Shown here one piece after another: positions 15,738-24,335 of a stretch of DNA of 64,000 nt. The notes beneath the pieces were generated by a model. That model was not told the origin of the DNA and made no database searches. It worked only from the letters and a program-made list of their open reading frames with translations. Every line of letters begins with the position of its first letter. The first letter of the stretch is position 1. The translations under genes and the position numbers were made by a program. The stretch comes from an uncultured Oscillospiraceae bacterium (GTDB lineage: Bacteria > Bacillota > Clostridia > Oscillospirales > Oscillospiraceae): NCBI GenBank assembly GCA_947626905.1, contig CANQUE010000002.1, positions 1 to 64,000 of the forward strand, in the 5' to 3' direction.

Positions 15738-16738
15738 CGCCGCCCTCCCGGGGCCTTGCCCTTGGGCTTATAGTGCACAGGCGGCGCGTCCTTGGCGTGC
15801 TTCTCATAGGCCTCTATGATCCGCTGCACGATCACGTGGCGCACCACGTCCGCGCCGGACAGCCTGCATATGGCGATGTCCTCCACGCCCTCCAGCACCC
15901 GCACCGCCTCTTTCAGGCCGGAGACCTTGTCGGCGGGCAGATCGATCTGGGTCACGTCCCCGGTGATCACCGCCGTAGAGCCAAAGCCCAGGCGGGTCAG
16001 GAACATTTTCATCTGCTCCCGGCTGGTGTTCTGGGCCTCGTCCAGGATGATAAAGCTGTCGTCCAGTGTCCGGCCCCGCATATAGGCCAGGGGCGCCACC
16101 TCGATATCACCCCGCTCCAGGTACTTGTTATAGGTTTCCGCTCCCAGCATATCGAACAGCGCGTCGTACAGCGGCCGCAGGTAAGGGTCAACTTTGCTCT
16201 GCAGGTCCCCGGGCAAAAAGCCCAGCCGCTCCCCCGCTTCCACCGCCGGGCGGGTGAGCACGATGCGGTTGACCCGTTTTTCCCGGAAGGCCGCCACCGC
16301 GCAGGCCACGGCCAGGTAGGTCTTGCCGGTGCCCGCCGGGCCCACGCCCAGCGTGACGGTATTGTTTTTGATGGCGTCCACATATGTCTTCTGGCCGATG
16401 GTCTTGGGCTTCACGGGGCGGCCCTTGGCGGTGACGCATATCACGCCCCGGGCCAGATCCCCGATCTTGTCCTCCTGTCCGGCCAGGACCATCTTGATGA
16501 TGTACCGCACGTTTTGGCTGTCAATGGCCTCGCCCCTGGCGGCCAGGCTCAGCAGGCCGTCGATGGCCTTTTCCGCGTGCATGACGTTCTCCGCGTCCCC
16601 GTTGATCTTCAGGTGGTCGTCCCGGTTGGTGATGGACACCCCCAGCTCTGTTTCAATGATCCGCAGGTTCTGGTCGAAGGAGCCGAAAACGCTGATCACG
16701 TTCTCCATCCGGTCCATCTGCATGGTTCTCTCTGTCAT
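15734..16738 (-). CDS. phoH: PhoH family ATPase
   Basis: A 334-residue PhoH-like P-loop ATPase. An N-terminal KH-like region (about 10-70) precedes the ATPase with Walker A GPAGTGKTYLA and Walker B FIILDEAQNTSREQMKMFLT. The ATG at 16738 overlaps the yqfD stop (ATGA) and has GAGG upstream; the track start at 16831 is inside yqfD. PhoH linked to ybeY is widespread and suggests a role in RNA metabolism. Confidence 0.95.
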   Translation of the reverse strand: MTERTMQMDRMENVISVFGSFDQNLRIIETELGVSITNRDDHLKINGDAENVMHAEKAIDGLLSLAARGEAIDSQNVRYIIKMVLAGQEDKIGDLARGVICVTAKGRPVKPKTIGQKTYVDAIKNNTVTLGVGPAGTGKTYLAVACAVAAFREKRVNRIVLTRPAVEAGERLGFLPGDLQSKVDPYLRPLYDALFDMLGAETYNKYLERGDIEVAPLAYMRGRTLDDSFIILDEAQNTSREQMKMFLTRLGFGSTAVITGDVTQIDLPADKVSGLKEAVRVLEGVEDIAICRLSGADVVRHVIVQRIIEAYEKHAKDAPPVHYKPKGKAPGGRR

Positions 16739-17961
16739 GGATTGTGTTCCTCTGTCTTTGGTATTCTTTCTTCGATCCGGGCCAGCTCCTCCGCCGAGAG
16801 GAGCCGCTCCGCGCCGATCTGCTCCCGGCACTCCGCCTGCAGGCGCACAGTCAGCGCCCCGTTTCTCTCCCCGGCGGTGAAGCGGGCGGAGAGCACCTCC
16901 CCCTCCGGGCCCGTCAGGTCCTCCAGATATGCCGTCAAAAGGGCTTCCATCGCCTCCCGGCTCTCCGCCGCCGGCACAGGCTCGGTCTTATAGGGCGTAT
17001 ACACCGCCCTCTCCAGAGAGATCGGCAGTGTGAAAAGCCCTTCCACCGCCAGCGGATAGCTCTCTATGATTTTATCACATCCTGCCGGGCAAATACTACT
17101 GCCTTTGAAAAAATTTATCCGCGTTTTTCCCACTACCAGCGTCCAGCGGCTCCGGCTGTGTCCGGCGGGCGTCTTTTGGGCCAGCTCTGCCGGGGCCAGG
17201 CAGGTGAGATCATACCACGTCCTGCCCATGACCGAGCCCATGGCCCGTACCGGGCCCTGTACGCCCCGGCGGCCGGTGGAATAGCCGCCGATGAGCACCT
17301 CCCCCGGCAGGACCATGTTCCCTCTCTCCGTTTCCGCCGTGCCCCGCTGGGCGGAAACGGTCTCCACCAGCGCCGCCTTCCGCGCCACGATATCCACGTA
17401 TTCCCGCTCCTGGACCGGCTGCTTCGGTATCCGGCTCTCCCGGATGATGACCTGGGCGCGGCCGCCCCGGACATTGACGGTCATCCACCGGATCCCCGGC
17501 ACCCGCCGTATCACCCCCGCGCGGACCCCGTCCTGGGAAAAGGCCGGCCAGTAAGAGCCGATATCCACGCCGCACTGGCGCAGCGCCGCCAGAATGATCC
17601 GGTCGGGGATGGTCTGGTTCCCCTCGATGTCGATCTGCCAGACAAAGGCGCTGCCCACGAACAGCACCGCCAGCACCGCCGCCGCCCATACCCACAGCAT
17701 GACCCGCCGGCGCAGCTTCCTCCACAGCTCCGGCAGCCCCCGCCGGGCCAGGATGCGCCCCTGGCATCCCAGAGCCTCCGCCAGCGGGACGATCCTCCCC
17801 GCGGCGCTGTCCGGGATGCGAACGGTCAGGGTGAAATCCGCCGGCGGCGTCGCCTGCCAAAAAGGCACGCCTCTCTCCGCCAGGGCCTGGAGCGCCCGCT
17901 CCGGTCTGTCGCCGGATATCTCCGCCAGAGCCCAGCCAGTGATATACCGCGCCCAGTTCAT
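16735..17961 (-). CDS. yqfD: Sporulation protein YqfD
   Basis: A 408-residue membrane protein with one N-terminal-half transmembrane segment (about residues 88-110, VMLWVWAAAVLAVLFVGSAF) and a large C-terminal external domain. It matches the YqfD family expressed in the mother cell under sigma-E in Bacillus. The ATG at 17961 overlaps the yqfC stop by 4 nt and has GGAG upstream, so I dropped the first six residues of the track ORF. The yqfC-yqfD-phoH-ybeY order is the standard clostridial/bacillar one. Confidence 0.92.
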   Translation of the reverse strand: MNWARYITGWALAEISGDRPERALQALAERGVPFWQATPPADFTLTVRIPDSAAGRIVPLAEALGCQGRILARRGLPELWRKLRRRVMLWVWAAAVLAVLFVGSAFVWQIDIEGNQTIPDRIILAALRQCGVDIGSYWPAFSQDGVRAGVIRRVPGIRWMTVNVRGGRAQVIIRESRIPKQPVQEREYVDIVARKAALVETVSAQRGTAETERGNMVLPGEVLIGGYSTGRRGVQGPVRAMGSVMGRTWYDLTCLAPAELAQKTPAGHSRSRWTLVVGKTRINFFKGSSICPAGCDKIIESYPLAVEGLFTLPISLERAVYTPYKTEPVPAAESREAMEALLTAYLEDLTGPEGEVLSARFTAGERNGALTVRLQAECREQIGAERLLSAEELARIEERIPKTEEHNP

Positions 17962-18230
17962 TCCAGCTCCACCGCCCAAAGTCTGCCCCGGACCACCAGC
18001 TCCCGCCGGTCCATGGCCACCAGATCCAGGTCCTCTCCCTTGATAAGGATGCGGCAGCCGGGCCCCGCCGCCGCGATCCGGTCCCGGGCATACTCCAACA
18101 ATCCCCGGTGGCCCTCCACCAGCACCCGCCCGTCCCCGGAAATGGTGATCCGGGGCGCGGCCGTTATGGCCTCCGGCGGGATATCCAGCCTGGCGAGCAT
18201 CCTCTTGGTGATGGTCGGCTTTGCCGCCAT
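17958..18230 (-). CDS. yqfC: Sporulation protein YqfC (YabP/YqfC family)
   Basis: A 90-residue YabP/YqfC-family protein (ITISGDGRVLVEGHRGLLEY, then the LVVRGRLWAVELE end). In Bacillus it is made in the mother cell with YqfD; the biochemical role is unknown. A strong GGGGGGTGAT ribosome site precedes the ATG. CATAAATT about 22 nt before the start could be a sigma-E-type -10, but I see no convincing -35. It diverges from ylbJ across only 69 nt. Confidence 0.92.
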   Translation of the reverse strand: MAAKPTITKRMLARLDIPPEAITAAPRITISGDGRVLVEGHRGLLEYARDRIAAAGPGCRILIKGEDLDLVAMDRRELVVRGRLWAVELE

Positions 18231-18264
18231 GCGATCACCCCCCGGACAATTTATGCGCCGGCGG

Positions 18265-18293
18265 TTCAGAAAAGGACGGCCGGCTCATACACT
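18265..18293 (+). promoter_or_regulatory. Promoter of ylbJ, 6 nt before the ATG
   Basis: TTCAGA, 17-nt spacer, TACACT; the same bases also contain CATACACT, a sigma-E-type -10. Only GTGACC separates it from the ATG and there is no Shine-Dalgarno, so the mRNA may be leaderless. Confidence 0.45.
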
Positions 18294-18299
18294 GTGACC

Positions 18300-19220
18300 A
18301 TGAAAAAAGATCTTCCCTTATTCATCACGCTTGGCCTGTTCGCGGCCCTGGTGGCCTTCTCCTCTCAGGCGGCCCAGGGGGCCCGGGAGGGGCTGGCGGT
18401 CTGCGCCCGGGCGCTGGTGCCGTCGCTGCTCCCTTTCTTCGTCCTCAGCGGCCTTATGAGCGCCCTCGGCCTGCCGGATCTGCTGGGCGGGCTCTTTGGC
18501 GGGGCCATGGAGAAGCTGTTTCGCATCTCCCCCGCCGGGTCGCAGGCCTTCATCCTCGGCCTCACAGGGGGCTACCCGCTGGGGGCCGCCGCGGTGGCGG
18601 ACCTGCGCCGCCAGGGGCTGGTGGAGCGAAACGAGGCGGAGCGGCTCGTCGCGTTCTGCAACAATTCCGGCCCCGCCTTCATCCTGGGCGCCGCCGGCGG
18701 CGTCTTCCAAAGCCCCCGGGCCGGCCTGCTGCTGTACGTATCACACGTGCTGGCGGCGGTGGCGGTGGGGCTCATCCTCCGGCCCCGGAAGGCCGTTTCC
18801 CGGCCGGCGCCGCCCAGGGCCGGCGCCGCCGCGCCCATATCCTTCGGCAAAGCCCTCCCCGCCGTCATGGCAAAAGCGGTGTCCTCCACCATGACCGTGT
18901 GCGGATACGTGGTCCTGTTCTCCGCGCTGCTGGGCGTGCTCACCGCCCGGCTGGCTCTGCCCCCGGCGGCCATGGCCCTGGTCACCGGCTTTTTCGAGCT
19001 GGGCGGCGGCATAGCCGCCCTGGCCGGCACGCCGCCCTGGCCCATTTCGCTGGCGGCCGCCTCCCTGATCCTGGGCTGGGGCGGACTGAGCGTCCACTGT
19101 CAGACGATGGGCGTGCTGGCTGACACGGACATAAGCTGCGCCCGGCACCTTGCGGGCCGGGCGCTGGGCGGCGTGATCGCCGCGATATTCACTTATCTGG
19201 CGGCAGCGGCGCTGTTTTAA
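18300..19220 (+). CDS. ylbJ: YlbJ-like sporulation integral membrane protein
   Basis: A 306-residue polytopic membrane protein of the nucleoside-recognition/Gate fold, with about eight hydrophobic segments. It opens MKKDLPLFITLGLFAALVAF and carries SLLPFFVLSGLM and ILGLTGGYPLGAAAVADL, features of YlbJ. In Bacillus YlbJ is a sigma-E protein needed for spore cortex formation. It is shorter than Bacillus YlbJ (about 400). Divergent from yqfC-yqfD, which supports a spore role. No Shine-Dalgarno precedes the ATG. The 3' end overlaps the convergent CapA-like gene by 4 nt. Confidence 0.78.
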   Translation: MKKDLPLFITLGLFAALVAFSSQAAQGAREGLAVCARALVPSLLPFFVLSGLMSALGLPDLLGGLFGGAMEKLFRISPAGSQAFILGLTGGYPLGAAAVADLRRQGLVERNEAERLVAFCNNSGPAFILGAAGGVFQSPRAGLLLYVSHVLAAVAVGLILRPRKAVSRPAPPRAGAAAPISFGKALPAVMAKAVSSTMTVCGYVVLFSALLGVLTARLALPPAAMALVTGFFELGGGIAALAGTPPWPISLAAASLILGWGGLSVHCQTMGVLADTDISCARHLAGRALGGVIAAIFTYLAAAALF

Positions 19221-20560
19221 TAGGGGAACTCCAGCGCCAGCCCGCCGTCCCGGGCGGCGTATTCCTCGCCCAGGATGGCGTCCAGATCCCCGATGCCGGT
19301 CTTGACGGCTTCGTATATCTCCTCCGGCACGGCGCCGTCCGCGCCGTTTTCATAGTCCTCCACCACCTGCCAGGCGTCCAGGACCCGGTATCTGTAGTTC
19401 ATTCCCTCGCCGCCGGTATAGTCGGCGGTGTCCACCATGAAAAGCGGCTTGGTGCTCACGCCGCTGATCCAGATCTCTCCCGTATCCTCATCCCGGCTGA
19501 CCTGGATATCCACTACGGCAGAGAGATTGGTATAGTTGTCGTTGAAGCAGCTCATCAGGCTGGACAGGCTGTAGCACACCACGCAGTTGGCCTTGCCGCC
19601 GTCCCGCTCCACCGTGCGCACCTCGATGGGCTGGGGCACCTTCACCCCGCCGCCGACGATCACGTCCACGCCGTGCTGGCAGAGATAATCCACCACCTGG
19701 GTCTGGCTGTTCCGGGGCTCGGTAAAGTACTGGGCGCTGTCCCACCAATACAGGAAGGATACCACCAGATCCGCCCCCGCCTCTTTCACCGCCGCCAGGT
19801 CGCCGTCGATCTTTGCGTAATCCACCGTTTCCTTGTCCGTCATATAATCCGTGGTGAGCAGATCGATGCACCAGCTGTTTTCCGCCACAGACACCGGCGT
19901 CGCGCCGGTCCCGGCGGTACCGTAGGTATAGCTCAGGAAGGCGATCTTCACCCCGTTGACCTGGGCGATGGGCAGAGAGCGGCTGGTGCTGGAGCTGTAC
20001 GCCCCCACCACCGACAGTCCCGCGCTGCGAAGATAATCCACCGTGGCGGTAAGGCCGGTGACGCCCCGGTCCAGCAGATGGTCCGTGGCGGCGTTCACCA
20101 GGTCGAACCCCGCGTCCTTCAGCGCCTGGGCCATCTGCCGGGGCATCTGATAGGCATCGTAAGGGCCGCCGTCGGACAGGGTGCTCACCAGCGTGCAGGC
20201 GGCCAGATCGGCCTGCTCCAGGCTGGCCCGTACCCCTGCCAGCTCATTGGTGAAATCGTATGTTTCGCCCCCGCCGTCCGTTTCCACCAGCGCGTCGGTG
20301 GTCAGGCCCGCCTGTCCCACCAGATCTCCGGCAAAGCAGAGCGTTATGTTTTCGGCGGTCCGCTCCGGCTCCGCCGTGGGGGCGGGGGTAGATGTGGGGG
20401 CGGGAGTGGGCGTGGCGGCCAGCGCGTCCAGGGTATCCTGGATGGTCTGCTGCTGCTCCATATTCGCCCGGTAGTTGAAATACAGGATGAACCCCAGCCC
20501 CACCACCAAAAGCACCAGCAGCACATACAGCACGCCGGTGACAAAGCCGTTTTTCTTCAC
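19217..20560 (-). CDS. Membrane-anchored CapA-like protein with degenerate metal site
   Basis: A 447-residue protein: cytoplasmic KKN, one N-terminal transmembrane helix (GVLYVLLVLLVVGLGFILYF), a short helix, a TPTPAPTSTPAPT linker and a CapA (poly-gamma-glutamate synthesis type) phosphoesterase-fold domain. The GTG at 20560 is preferred because GGAGGG lies 7 nt before it; the track ATG 21 nt upstream has no SD. The GD metal motif is partly kept (CFAGDLVGQAG). However, the usual NNHxxD, HWGxE and GHHPH-type motifs are replaced by NAATDHLLD, YWWDS and GGGVKVPQP. It may be a binding protein rather than an enzyme. Confidence 0.8.
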   Translation of the reverse strand: MKKNGFVTGVLYVLLVLLVVGLGFILYFNYRANMEQQQTIQDTLDALAATPTPAPTSTPAPTAEPERTAENITLCFAGDLVGQAGLTTDALVETDGGGETYDFTNELAGVRASLEQADLAACTLVSTLSDGGPYDAYQMPRQMAQALKDAGFDLVNAATDHLLDRGVTGLTATVDYLRSAGLSVVGAYSSSTSRSLPIAQVNGVKIAFLSYTYGTAGTGATPVSVAENSWCIDLLTTDYMTDKETVDYAKIDGDLAAVKEAGADLVVSFLYWWDSAQYFTEPRNSQTQVVDYLCQHGVDVIVGGGVKVPQPIEVRTVERDGGKANCVVCYSLSSLMSCFNDNYTNLSAVVDIQVSRDEDTGEIWISGVSTKPLFMVDTADYTGGEGMNYRYRVLDAWQVVEDYENGADGAVPEEIYEAVKTGIGDLDAILGEEYAARDGGLALEFPY

Positions 20561-20649
20561 AGACTTCCCTCCATTACCCATGAAGTTGTCATAATATCGT
20601 TATTTTACACTATTTCTCCCGAAAAATAAAGTCTTTTTCCCGGAAAAGC

Positions 20650-20675
20650 CGCGGGACGCCTGGCAGCGTCCCGCG
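20650..20675 (-). terminator. Terminator of the GH25/SLH gene
   Basis: CGCGGGACGC-6 nt-GCGTCCCGCG, just after the stop codon on the minus strand, followed by GGCTTTTCC. Confidence 0.75.
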
Positions 20676-20681
20676 ATAAGT

Positions 20682-22205
20682 TCATCCCAGAGCCATATAC
20701 CGCACCAGCATGGCGCATACCTCCGCCCGCGTGGCGGTGTCGCCTGGCCGGAGCGTACCGGCTTTGTCCCCGTTGATGACGCCCTTCTGCACCGCCCAGA
20801 TCATCGCCTTTTGGGCGTAATCCTGGACCGCGCCGCCGTCGGAGAAGCGGCTGAGGTCCCCGGTGACGGCGGGGCTTCCGCTCATGCGGTACAGCATGGC
20901 CGCCAGCTGCTCCCGAAGGATGTTCCCGTTGGGGACGAACAGTTCCTCCGTCTGTCCGGTCACGATCCCCTTGGCGGCGGCCCAGTTCACCGCGTCCCGG
21001 TAATAGTCCTCCGTCAGGTCTGTGAACGGGGCCCTGCTCCCTGCGGCGGGCGTGCCGGCCATACGGTAGAGCATGGTGACCACCGCGCCGCGGCTGGCGG
21101 TCTGTTCGGGCGCAAAGCAGCCTCCGCCTACGCCGTTGACCAGCTTCCTGTTATACGCCGCCATCACTTCTTCATAATACCAGCTCTCCTTCCCCACGTC
21201 GGTGAAGGGGTCCTTCTCCGGCGCCGGGCCGGGATCTGTCCCCGGGGCGGGGCTGGGACTAGGACTCGGGCTGGGACTTGGGCTGGGACTGGGGCTGGGA
21301 CTTGGACTTGGACTGGGCGATTCGGAGGCGGGAGGCGCCTGCTTTCCGCTGGGATCGAACCAATAGTCCAGATCCACCTCGCCTTTGATCCCGTCTATGT
21401 AGCCGGCGCCGAACTGCCAGAATTCATATTGGCCGCTGTATTCCGACTCGAAGGACCAGTGGGCCAGCCACAGCCTGCCCAGCTGGCTCCGGTCCAGGTC
21501 GTTGCTGAGCATACTGGGATTGGAGTATACCATGCTCTCGTATCCGGCGTTCTCCACCTCCTGGCAGAACGCCTTGCACATATCCGTTTTCAGCTGGACG
21601 GACAACTCGTCCATCTTCAGCCGCCGCTCAGGATATACCGAGGTATCCGCCTCCTCCAGATCGAACACCAGCGGCAGGTCGATATCGTAGCCCTTCACCA
21701 GCCGGATGGTCTCCCGGGCCTCCTCTCTGGCCTCCTCCACAGTGGTGGCCTGGGAGAAGTAATACGCCCCCACCTTCAGCCCCGCCGCCTTGGCGCCCGC
21801 CAGATTCTGGGCGAAGTACAGATCATCCATCAGCGCGCCGCTGTTGATGGTCCGGTATCCCACCCGGATGATGGCGAACTCGATGCCCCCGGCGGCCAAT
21901 TTCTTCCAGTCGATGGAGCCGCCCTGGTGGGCGGACACGTCCACGCCCTTGCGCAGGGTCTCCGACTTTGCCGGCAGCCGGGGCGTTACCTCCTGAAAAG
22001 CCTGCGGGATCTTGGCCACGGTCATGACGCCGCTGTTATACCGCAGGTACAGCGGGTCCTCCGTATCCAGCGTATCCTCCTGTTCCCAATCCGGATCGGC
22101 CTGCGCTCCCTCCGCGGCAAGAGCCATGGGCGCCGCCGCCAGCAGCATCAGCCCCGCCAGCAAAACGCAGGCGCTCCGTGTGATCGTACGGGAAATAAGC
22201 TTCAT
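20682..22205 (-). CDS. Secreted GH25 lysozyme with three SLH domains
   Basis: A 507-residue exported wall-lytic enzyme. A signal peptide (MKLISRTITRSACVLLAGLM...PMALAA) is followed by a GH25 muramidase domain (about 85-285) with KGVDVSAHQG and the catalytic-region VFDLEE. A Ser-Pro repeat linker ends in PAPGTDPG. Three S-layer-homology repeats (about 335-507) such as PFTDVGKESWYYEEVMAAYN and FTDLTEDYYRDAVNWAAAKG would hold it on the wall polymer. GAGG lies 7 nt before the ATG. A run of GTAAC-type repeats covers the upstream region. Likely a cell-wall remodelling lysozyme. Confidence 0.93.
   Translation of the reverse strand: MKLISRTITRSACVLLAGLMLLAAAPMALAAEGAQADPDWEQEDTLDTEDPLYLRYNSGVMTVAKIPQAFQEVTPRLPAKSETLRKGVDVSAHQGGSIDWKKLAAGGIEFAIIRVGYRTINSGALMDDLYFAQNLAGAKAAGLKVGAYYFSQATTVEEAREEARETIRLVKGYDIDLPLVFDLEEADTSVYPERRLKMDELSVQLKTDMCKAFCQEVENAGYESMVYSNPSMLSNDLDRSQLGRLWLAHWSFESEYSGQYEFWQFGAGYIDGIKGEVDLDYWFDPSGKQAPPASESPSPSPSPSPSPSPSPSPSPSPSPAPGTDPGPAPEKDPFTDVGKESWYYEEVMAAYNRKLVNGVGGGCFAPEQTASRGAVVTMLYRMAGTPAAGSRAPFTDLTEDYYRDAVNWAAAKGIVTGQTEELFVPNGNILREQLAAMLYRMSGSPAVTGDLSRFSDGGAVQDYAQKAMIWAVQKGVINGDKAGTLRPGDTATRAEVCAMLVRYMALG
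21251..21317. repeat. Minisatellite coding the Ser-Pro linker
   Basis: Degenerate 6- and 12-nt tandem repeats of the GGACTG/GGGCTG kind encode about 11 Ser-Pro pairs in the GH25 protein. Slippage would change length in frame. Confidence 0.85.
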
Positions 22206-22208
22206 TTT

Positions 22209-22254
22209 GTAACCTCATAGTAAATTAAGTAACAAAAGTTACGTATATAGTAAC
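22209..22254 (-). promoter_or_regulatory. GTAAC-repeat operator candidate upstream of the GH25 gene
   Basis: GTAAC occurs at 22209, 22229 and 22250 and inverted (GTTAC) at 22238, at about 20-bp intervals. The central GTAAC-AAAA-GTTAC is a small dyad. Helical-turn spacing close to a promoter suggests a regulator site. Confidence 0.4.
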
Positions 22255-22343
22255 ATATTCTTTTCAATAAAACAACCTTTTTTTGAAGCAATGGGGAAAT
22301 TTACCGCCGGGAAAAAGAAAACATCCCCTTTTTCCCGCCTGTG

Positions 22344-22352
22344 TGTTACAAT
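22344..22352 (+). promoter_or_regulatory. Extended -10 promoter of rlmD, 6 nt before the ATG
   Basis: TGTGTTACAAT carries the Gram-positive TRTGn extended -10. No -35 is evident. GGGTCC then ATG follows directly, with no SD. Confidence 0.5.
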
Positions 22353-22358
22353 GGGTCC

Positions 22359-23702
22359 ATGGATACGGTCTTGGAGAAAAACGACATATATGAGGTGGCC
22401 GCGGACGGTTTCACGTCCCAGGGAGAGGGCGTGTTCCGGATCGGCGGACGGGCGGTGTTCGTGCCCCGGGCCCTGCCGGGCGAAGTCTGGCGGGTGCGGA
22501 TCGTGAAGGTGACCCGGACCGCCGTGTGGGGCCGGGGCGAGGCGCTGCTGTCCCCCTCCCCTCTGCGGCGGAGACCGGCCTGTCCCGTTTTCGGGCGGTG
22601 CGGAGGCTGTGCCACGCTGCATATGGATTACTCTCTGGAATTAAAATTCAAGCTGGACCGGGTGAACGACGCCCTGCGCCGGATCGGCGGACTGGACCTG
22701 CAGGCGGATAAGATCCTCCCCGCCCCGGTCCGGGAGGGATACCGGAACAAGGCGGTGTACAGCTTCGCCCCCGGGCCCGTCTGCGGCTTTTTCCGGCCAA
22801 GGAGCCACGATGTGGTGCAAACGCCCCGGTGCCTTTTGCAGCCGCCGGTCTTTGACGCCGCCGCGGCGGTCCTGCTGGACTGGATGAAAAGGACCGGCAC
22901 GCCCGCCTTTGACGAGCGCACCGGCCGGGGCGATATCCGCCGGCTCTTTTTGCGCAGGACCTCCCGCCATTTCGCCGCCTGCATCGAGGCAGCCGGGGAC
23001 GTGCCCGACGGGGCCGTACAGGCCCTGCGGGCGGCCTGCCCGGAGCTGACGGGCATTTTGGTGTGCCGCAACGGCAAGCCGGGCAATGTGATCCTGGATG
23101 GTCCGGTCCGGACGCTGTGGGGCCGGGACACCGTGGAGGAAACGGTGTGCGGCGCCCGGCTGGAGCTGTCGCCGCTGGCCTTTTTCCAGGTGAACACCGC
23201 CCAGACGGAAACGCTGTACCGCCTGGCGGGGGAATACGCCCAGCCCGCCGGGAAAACGGTGCTGGACCTCTATTGCGGCGCCGGAGCCATCGGCTTGGCC
23301 GTGGCCCGGAGCGCCGCCCGGCTCATCGGCAGCGACATCGTCCCCGAGGCAGTGGCCAACGCCCGGCGCAACGCCGCCGCCAACGGAGTTGATAACGCGG
23401 AGTATATCTGCGGCGACGCCGGGGACGTGGCGGCCGCCCTGGCCGCCTCCGGCCTGCACCCGGATGTGATCGTCACCGATCCGCCCCGAAAAGGCATGGA
23501 CGAGGCCGTCACGGCCGCCCTGGCTTCCATGGGTCCGGAGCGGATCGTGTATGTTTCCTGCGACCCGGCCACCCTGGCCCGGGATCTGAAGCGGCTGTCC
23601 GCCCTGGGCTATGCCCCCCGGCGCGCCACGGCGGTGGACATGTTCCCCGGCACGCATCACGTGGAAACGGTGGTTTTGCTGTGTCATGAGGCCCAAAGCT
23701 GA
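22359..23702 (+). CDS. rlmD: 23S rRNA (uracil1939-C5)-methyltransferase, RlmD/RumA family
   Basis: A 447-residue RNA m5U methyltransferase. An N-terminal TRAM-like beta barrel (about 8-60) is followed by the iron-sulfur cysteines CPVFGRCGGC plus a later Cys in TPRCLLQP. The SAM site is DLYCGAGAIGLAV and the catalytic cysteine is in VYVSCDPATLARDL. The closest well-known Firmicute members are YefA/RlmCD, so exact target uridines are inferred. The ATG at 22359 has no SD; an extended -10 ends 6 nt before it. The track start at 22341 lies within the promoter. Confidence 0.92.
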   Translation: MDTVLEKNDIYEVAADGFTSQGEGVFRIGGRAVFVPRALPGEVWRVRIVKVTRTAVWGRGEALLSPSPLRRRPACPVFGRCGGCATLHMDYSLELKFKLDRVNDALRRIGGLDLQADKILPAPVREGYRNKAVYSFAPGPVCGFFRPRSHDVVQTPRCLLQPPVFDAAAAVLLDWMKRTGTPAFDERTGRGDIRRLFLRRTSRHFAACIEAAGDVPDGAVQALRAACPELTGILVCRNGKPGNVILDGPVRTLWGRDTVEETVCGARLELSPLAFFQVNTAQTETLYRLAGEYAQPAGKTVLDLYCGAGAIGLAVARSAARLIGSDIVPEAVANARRNAAANGVDNAEYICGDAGDVAAALAASGLHPDVIVTDPPRKGMDEAVTAALASMGPERIVYVSCDPATLARDLKRLSALGYAPRRATAVDMFPGTHHVETVVLLCHEAQS

Positions 23703-23786
23703 CCGGGAAGTTTCCCCATCCCCGCAAAACAAACCGGCGTAGGTCCGTCCGTTTTGACCGGGCGCCGGATCACAAAGGAGCTGACC

Positions 23787-24335
23787 ATGAAAATGAAACG
23801 CATCCTTTCGCTGTCGCTGGTCCTGATCCTGGCGCTGGGACTGCTGGCCGGCTGCGGCCAGTCCCTGGGCGTCATCGGCGGGCCGGACGGCCCCACCGAG
23901 ATCATCGGCGGCGCCGGCCCGGCGGAGTATCTCTCGGACGAGGATGGACCGCCCATCGGTCTGTCGCTGCCGGAATACGGAGAGTATTATTACGATCTGG
24001 AAAATGTGGTGCTCTATCTCTATCTCTACGACGAGCTCCCCGATAACTATATCACCAAGTCCCAGGCCCGGGATCTGGGCTGGAGGGGCGGCAGCGTAGA
24101 GGACTACCAGTATGGCGCCGCCATCGGCGGGGACCGGTTCGGCAACCGGGAGGGCCTGCTACCGGAAGCCAGCGGCCGGAGCTATACCGAGTGCGACCTG
24201 AATACCCTGGGGCTGGGTTCCCGTGGGGCCGAACGGCTGGTATTCTCCAGCGACGGACTGTTTTTCTACACCGGCGACCACTACGAGAGCTTCTCGGAGG
24301 TGACGGTCACGGAGGATCTTGAGGTGATATGGTGA
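23787..24335 (+). CDS. Barnase-type ribonuclease, predicted lipoprotein
   Basis: A 182-residue secreted RNase. The N-terminus is a lipoprotein signal with lipobox LLAGC (Cys23), followed by LGVIGGPDGPTEII, a linker common in clostridial lipoproteins. Residues about 70-175 align well with barnase: LPDNYITKSQARDLGW, GNREG, GRSYTECDLN, ERLVFSSD, TGDHYESF. All barnase catalytic positions I can place (Lys27, Arg59, Glu73, Arg83, Arg87, His102) are present, so it should be active. AAAGGAG precedes the ATG at 23787. It overlaps the barstar-Nudix gene by 7 nt, as expected for a toxin and inhibitor. Confidence 0.93.
   Translation: MKMKRILSLSLVLILALGLLAGCGQSLGVIGGPDGPTEIIGGAGPAEYLSDEDGPPIGLSLPEYGEYYYDLENVVLYLYLYDELPDNYITKSQARDLGWRGGSVEDYQYGAAIGGDRFGNREGLLPEASGRSYTECDLNTLGLGSRGAERLVFSSDGLFFYTGDHYESFSEVTVTEDLEVIW

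Noticed and set aside
18231-18260. CATAAATT before yqfC as a firm sigma-E promoter
   Set aside because: The -10 is plausible for this gene, but no matching -35 lies at 14-16 nt, so it was mentioned only in the gene entry.
21251-21317. Short tandem repeats as a possible CRISPR array
   Set aside because: The units are 6-12 nt, in frame, and encode a Ser-Pro linker inside the GH25 protein. No spacers and no cas genes.
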